Shown in pieces: positions 61,286 through 64,000 of a stretch of DNA of 64,000 nt (positions are counted from its first letter, which is position 1; each line of letters starts with the position of its first letter). The notes under the pieces are model-generated. The model was not told the origin of the DNA, did no database searches, and saw only the letters and a program-made list of their open reading frames with translations. The translations under genes were made by a program, and so were the position numbers. The stretch comes from Catonia carolina (lineage: Eukaryota > Arthropoda > Insecta > Hemiptera > Achilidae), in contig JAQMRL010000004.1 in NCBI GenBank assembly GCA_035578175.1, positions 44,101,401 through 44,165,400 on the forward strand, read 5' to 3'.

Positions 61286-61988
61286 ATAAAAATTGAAATT
61301 CTTGACTTAAAAAAAATTGTTGTCTGAAATATTCACAGTTTTTATTTTGTCACCATCATCAATTTATAGTAGTTTTCTCCTATAATACAGATTTTTGCAC
61401 AGAAACTTTGTATTTTCTTAAGTGTGGGACTTCAGATATTAACTTCAATATACCACCAATTTTATTTTCAATTGGAAAAAAGGCTTTAGGATAAGCCTTA
61501 TATCATAAGGATAATCTCTTAAGATTATATTAGTAAAGAGAAGCCAGACTTCTTTGATTTCTGTAGGGAATGAAGTGTTTACATTCAATCAATCTGGAAA
61601 CATCTTAAAGCAAAAATGGCAAAATTTTGACTTATGGGCTTTCTGAAATGACTAATTCATTTATTTAATGTTATATAAATTACTTAAAAAATAAAAGACT
61701 GCTAATCTCTAGAAATGTACCAACTTGGTCAACAACATCGTCATTCTCTTTATCTCTCTCCCAAATTTCCTTGTGTTGGGCCCAGCACAACTCCTCTACA
61801 CCTTTCCCTATAACTTGACCATCTCTCCTACATTCCTTTCTTGGCCTCATGTTTTTTCCCCAATTCTTCTATAACTGAACTCATCCGCCTCACTACTTGT
61901 CATTCCTTGGTCTTTCTCCTTTTACCTTCAACTACAACATCCTTTAGGATAGTCTATCCTCCTGGATGCAGTTTAGAAAAGAAACAAA
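61286..61988. other. No feature recognised
   Basis: AT-rich; presumably myosin intron. Confidence 0.4.
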
Positions 61989-62863
61989 TCTGGTGTGAAA
62001 CATTCACACAACTTTCTCTTGCCAATGCAAATTAACAACCTAACATTAGTAATAAAACATTAGAAAAAAAACAAAAAACTAACCTCAATAAACATAACCT
62101 AATTTTAATCATGAGTGAAAGACGTAAAATGAAAATTAACCTCAGTTGGGCTTAAAAATACGGGAAATCACTCTTTCATGCTAAACTAGGCTCTGCAGAG
62201 AAAATGCTTCAAAAAAGTTGTAATCTTTTAATTTCCTATACATTTCCAATCTTAAAAAAATCAATTTTTTTACACGTTTCCATGAGAAAAAACAGAAAAT
62301 CGCTAATTACCGCTAAACTAAGCATTATACAAAAAAATTTTTGAAATAAAGTTGTAGTTTTTTAAATTCGCAACAACTTTTATTATGTACAATTTTGCTC
62401 TAAAATGCATATTAAAGCCGCAATCTTAAAAAAACAATTTTTTTACGAAAAAAACAGCCTCCCGAAGAATTTCACCAGACATGGCGCCTACCCTATCTTC
62501 TATAGCACAAAAAATTTAGTAAATGAGGTGATTTGAAAAAAATCATAGGAGCCGTTTTTTAGGAAATCGCAAAAAAGTGAAAAATGACACGAATAAAATA
62601 GTACTTCCGGTTGACCGATTTTGATGAAAATATTCATGTCTGGTCCTCTAGTGCTACCTAACTTAAGTTTCAAGTTTATACGATATTCCGTTCTTGAGAT
62701 ATTCTGTTCACAAACACACAGACCAATCGCTAAAAACATGTTTTTTGGGTTGAGGGAGTCTGAAAACATGGTGAAAACTCCGGTGAAAACTCGATTCTGA
62801 AAAATTGACATGATACTTAACAATACTTTCCTTCCTATATATTCATATAGGCAAGAGAAAGTA
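61989..62863 (+). repeat. Rep-A copy, full length
   Basis: TCTGGTGTGAAACATTCACA to CATATAGGCAAGAGAAAGTA, 875 bp. The minus-strand open frame across its 3' half is a by-product of the repeat, also seen in other copies. Confidence 0.88.
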
Positions 62864-63101
62864 AAAAGTATTCCTTTCCTTTTAGGTAGTCTACCCTCTT
62901 CCAAAATTGGAAAGTGATGCCACTAAAATTTTTCCTGAGCGGTTATTTTGAGTGCATGATGAAGTTTTCTACAACCACTTAGTAATGATCTGGATTGATA
63001 GTAGCTTAACCTCTTGAAGAGCACTGACACATATGTTGCCAGAAACCTTTGTTGGTTGCACTGCTCTCTTGTTGCATTATCAGCTGTTATTCATATGTAC
63101 T

Positions 63102-63490
63102 GCCAACAACAGGCAGGTGGACTTAAATTATTTGCACTCAATCTGCTAGTTCCAGAGTAAAAAAAGTAGGTATCTTTCTTATCACGTGGTCACGTGGTTA
63201 TGACGGAAGCATTTAAGAACAGAAGAGGTGGAGGTGTAAAATACACAGACAAAGTTATCTCCTCTGATAGTAATGAATTTTATTATACAGCCAGATCCTG
63301 TGGTGAATAAAGTGAAGGTGTCATTTGCAGGATGAAAAATTTGTACTTTTCAGAGGGCCTGACACGCTGATAAGCATATTTTCAATTCAGTGAGGAAGTC
63401 AATGGTAAACTACTTCACTCCTCGTTTTACTTAGTAAAGCCTCTAAGAGGTGCAAACCAGCCTTTCAGCTGATAATCTAAACATCAACAT
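63102..63490 (+). mobile_element. SINE-2 copy
   Basis: TGCCAACAACAGGCAGGTGG through CCAGATCCTGTGGTGAATAA to CTAAACATCAACA. Full-length, moderately diverged. Positions 62864-63101 show nothing recognised. Confidence 0.65.
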
Positions 63491-63497
63491 TCAGAAG

Positions 63498-63842
63498 TTA
63501 TTGCGTGTTTTTCATTGTGAGGTTATGGTTAATTTTCTTGTCCCTCAAGAGGTTAATGAACTGTCTTGGATGTAAATTGACAGAGAAGTCATTATGGCAC
63601 GATGTTTTTTTTGACTGAGTAGTCCTACTGATGCCTACGACAGCTCTTTTGATGCAGAACAAAACACGTTCTTCTCCTACCCCTTGACGAATAACAAAAG
63701 ACCAGTATACTGCCCGGCCGGTAGCTGTGCACATAGCGTGTGAGAGAGATAGAAAGATAGGATGGTGATAGTTATTACTTTTTTGAAAAAACATCACATC
63801 GCAGTGTAAACAATTTGTATTTATGTACCACGCTGTATACAA
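63498..63842 (-). other. Unclassified open frame, possibly transposon remnant
   Basis: A 114-aa minus-strand frame without a recognised domain. The stretch RVLFCIKRAVVGISRTTQSK faintly recalls the Q-K-R-A-V-R-x-I-x-G region of Jockey-type reverse transcriptases. Not supported enough to call a gene. Confidence 0.2.
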
Positions 63843-64000
63843 ATTGTACGCAGTCTAAAAATAGCTCAATTAATTATCATGCTGAACCACCATAGAATGA
63901 TGAATTACAATTCAGTGTAGCGACAGCATTTCATGTATAAAGTTAGCTTATTCCTCGATTTATTGTTAGTTTCAAGCTTTTGCGTAAAATTTAATTTAAA

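Noticed and set aside
62500..62904. 134-aa minus-strand frame
   Set aside because: It is the antisense of a Rep-A 3' half; comparable frames occur in other Rep-A copies with different breaks.

Overview
The window is eukaryotic nuclear DNA, almost certainly from an insect and most plausibly a hemipteran with a repeat-rich, AT-rich genome. The order is inferred from the style of the repeats and is not proven. Coding sequence is sparse, introns use GT/AG junctions, and most of the window is transposon debris at several nesting levels. Only two host genes can be supported, both on the minus strand.

Host genes. (1) Positions 3873-10928 encode a complete cytosolic acetyl-CoA carboxylase (ACC, 2351 aa) in one uninterrupted reading frame. 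It has the biotin carboxylase, biotin carrier (biotinyl lysine about K768), central and carboxyltransferase regions. A 7-kb ACC frame with no coding intron is unusual for an insect gene. (2) Positions 55784-60241 hold the last five coding exons of a class I unconventional myosin (MYO1C/Myo61F-like tail). I recovered them by matching splice sites and reading phase; the motor exons lie beyond the window or are not visible.

Repeats named here. Rep-A: about 0.92 kb, from TCTGGTGTGAAAC to GGCAAGAGAAAGTA, with inverted 13-mers at or near both ends; more than ten full or partial copies. Rep-F: a short element around a GGTGGATCCAC motif. SINE-2: about 0.38 kb, ending in CAACAACA. There are also two tRNA-derived SINEs, several 5'-truncated non-LTR retrotransposons (LINEs) with target-site duplications, Tc1/mariner, pogo/Tigger and piggyBac-like elements, and a three-unit tandem array of about 615 bp.

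Layout. 1-3260: LINE relics, then Rep-F split by a mariner that is itself split by a fold-back Tc1-like element. 3260-11.6 kb: ACC with its 3' flank and putative promoter. 11.6-55 kb: no convincing host exon; a repeat-dominated intergenic region or very long introns. 55.8-60.2 kb: myosin tail exons with a MITE, LINE remnants and a dead Tc1-like transposase in the introns. 60.2-64 kb: a LINE, Rep-A and SINE-2, probably in the next upstream myosin intron.

Main theme of the hunt. Many unrelated repeats here have become near-palindromes: two Tc1/mariner elements whose 5' and 3' ends are inverted duplicates of about 190-210 bp, and head-to-head versions of Rep-A, Rep-F and a fourth repeat. Such DNA would transcribe into long hairpins, so the region is a candidate source of endogenous siRNA. 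That is inference. No phage, CRISPR or bacterial system is present.
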